Below are positions 63,780-64,000 of a DNA stretch of 64,000 nt, piece by piece; the first letter of the stretch is position 1, and the number at the start of each line of letters is the position of its first letter. This DNA is from Dyella sp. C9. Lineage in GTDB: Bacteria; Pseudomonadota; Gammaproteobacteria; Xanthomonadales; Rhodanobacteraceae. The notes under the pieces are model-generated. The model was not told the DNA's origin and did not search any database. It saw only the letters and a list, made by a program, of their open reading frames with translations. The position numbers and the translations under genes were made by a program. The DNA lies in contig NZ_QIRF01000013.1 of NCBI RefSeq assembly GCF_003332825.1, positions 1-64,000 of the forward strand. Reading direction: 5' to 3'.

Positions 63780-64000
63780 GAGAAATCGAAATTGTCTTGC
63801 GCAAAATCCGCCAGCAACCTGGCGGCCTGGCCCACCACTTCGGCCGCGGCACCACTGAACAGGGTGCCAAGCCCCGGCACGCGCAACGGATGCACGTTGA
63901 GCTGGCCAAGCACGAAACCTGCGCCGGCAGCCATGCCCACCGTAGTGAGCGGATAACGCTGCCCACGCGACAGCAAGGCCTGCGCCGGCACGGTCAGTTC
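63776..64000 (-). CDS. Unknown protein, 5' end beyond the window
   Basis: The C-terminal part of a small protein; the frame is open to the window edge, so the start is outside. Visible: RGQRYPLTTVGMAAGAGFVLGQLNVHPLRVPGLGTLFSGAAAEVVGQAARLLADFAQDNFDFS, positions of about 75 residues, with one hydrophobic glycine-rich segment similar in spirit to DUF883/YqjD-like membrane tails. Overlaps the AI-2E gene start by 4 bp, hence part of the same operon. Confidence 0.6.
   Translation of the reverse strand, partial: ELTVPAQALLSRGQRYPLTTVGMAAGAGFVLGQLNVHPLRVPGLGTLFSGAAAEVVGQAARLLADFAQDNFDFS

Overview
The window is high-GC chromosomal DNA of a gammaproteobacterium, most likely in the Xanthomonadales, Rhodanobacteraceae side (Dyella, Luteibacter, Rhodanobacter or Frateuria type). 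The evidence is the gene order tyrS / M23 peptidase / anmK, xth-pyrE-algC-dut-coaBC-radC, argS-SPOR and the speA/speE pair, the protein sequences themselves, and REP-like hairpin repeats between genes. It is mostly core genome. I see no prophage, insertion sequence, CRISPR array, tRNA gene or integron.

Layout. 1-262 holds tandem promoters pointing left off the window edge, probably those of a ribosomal RNA operon. 263-5941 is a cell-wall and recycling block (tyrS, M23 endopeptidase, anmK, a small RHH protein, an AmpG-type permease). 5931-12770 holds DNA and nucleotide housekeeping (xth, pyrE, dut), CoA synthesis (coaBC) and a membrane-anchored AlgC-type phosphohexomutase. 12912-15640 has two SDR oxidoreductases and a divergent LysR regulator. 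15738-19405 is radC, a DnaA-box/AT-rich intergenic region, argS and a SPOR protein. 19539-22385 is a bdhA-patatin-HIBADH operon. 22669-25692 is the speA/speE polyamine pair.

26236-31000 is a plus-strand run: unknown exported protein, orphan ParA, SixA, YceI and a PLD/cardiolipin-synthase-like protein. 31021-36723 holds a TonB-like protein, a FadI-type thiolase, a conserved unknown protein and a PAS-GGDEF-EAL protein. 36737-39605 is ntrBC plus a GNAT. 39763-48526 is a surface and membrane block (DUF1428, FUSC-like, GT-C-like membrane protein, ferric-reductase-like flavocytochrome, large autotransporter). glnA (48929-50344) carries a textbook sigma-54/NtrC promoter that ties it to ntrBC. 50739-51533 is uppP. 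51650-59735 is a LysR-controlled RND efflux operon with an SDR gene as fourth member. 59760-63999 is a Tat-exported phospholipase C, then a GNAT, an AI-2E family permease and a partial gene.

Themes. (1) Nitrogen control: glnA with NtrC box and -24/-12 promoter, and ntrB with NtrC half-sites overlapping a probably leaderless promoter. (2) Envelope and peptidoglycan recycling: M23, AnmK, AmpG, UppP, SPOR. (3) Lipid and PHB-related enzymes: BdhA/patatin, FadI, PLD-like, PLC. (4) Three families of short inverted repeats at operon ends and inside operons, one of which sits in frame inside the signal sequence of the efflux outer-membrane lipoprotein. I do not see a clearly undescribed multi-gene system. 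The best candidates for new biology are the regulatory architectures, the repeat-modified signal peptide, the extended RadC, the oriC-like patch before argS, and the two conserved unknown proteins at 26236-27255 and 32967-34103.
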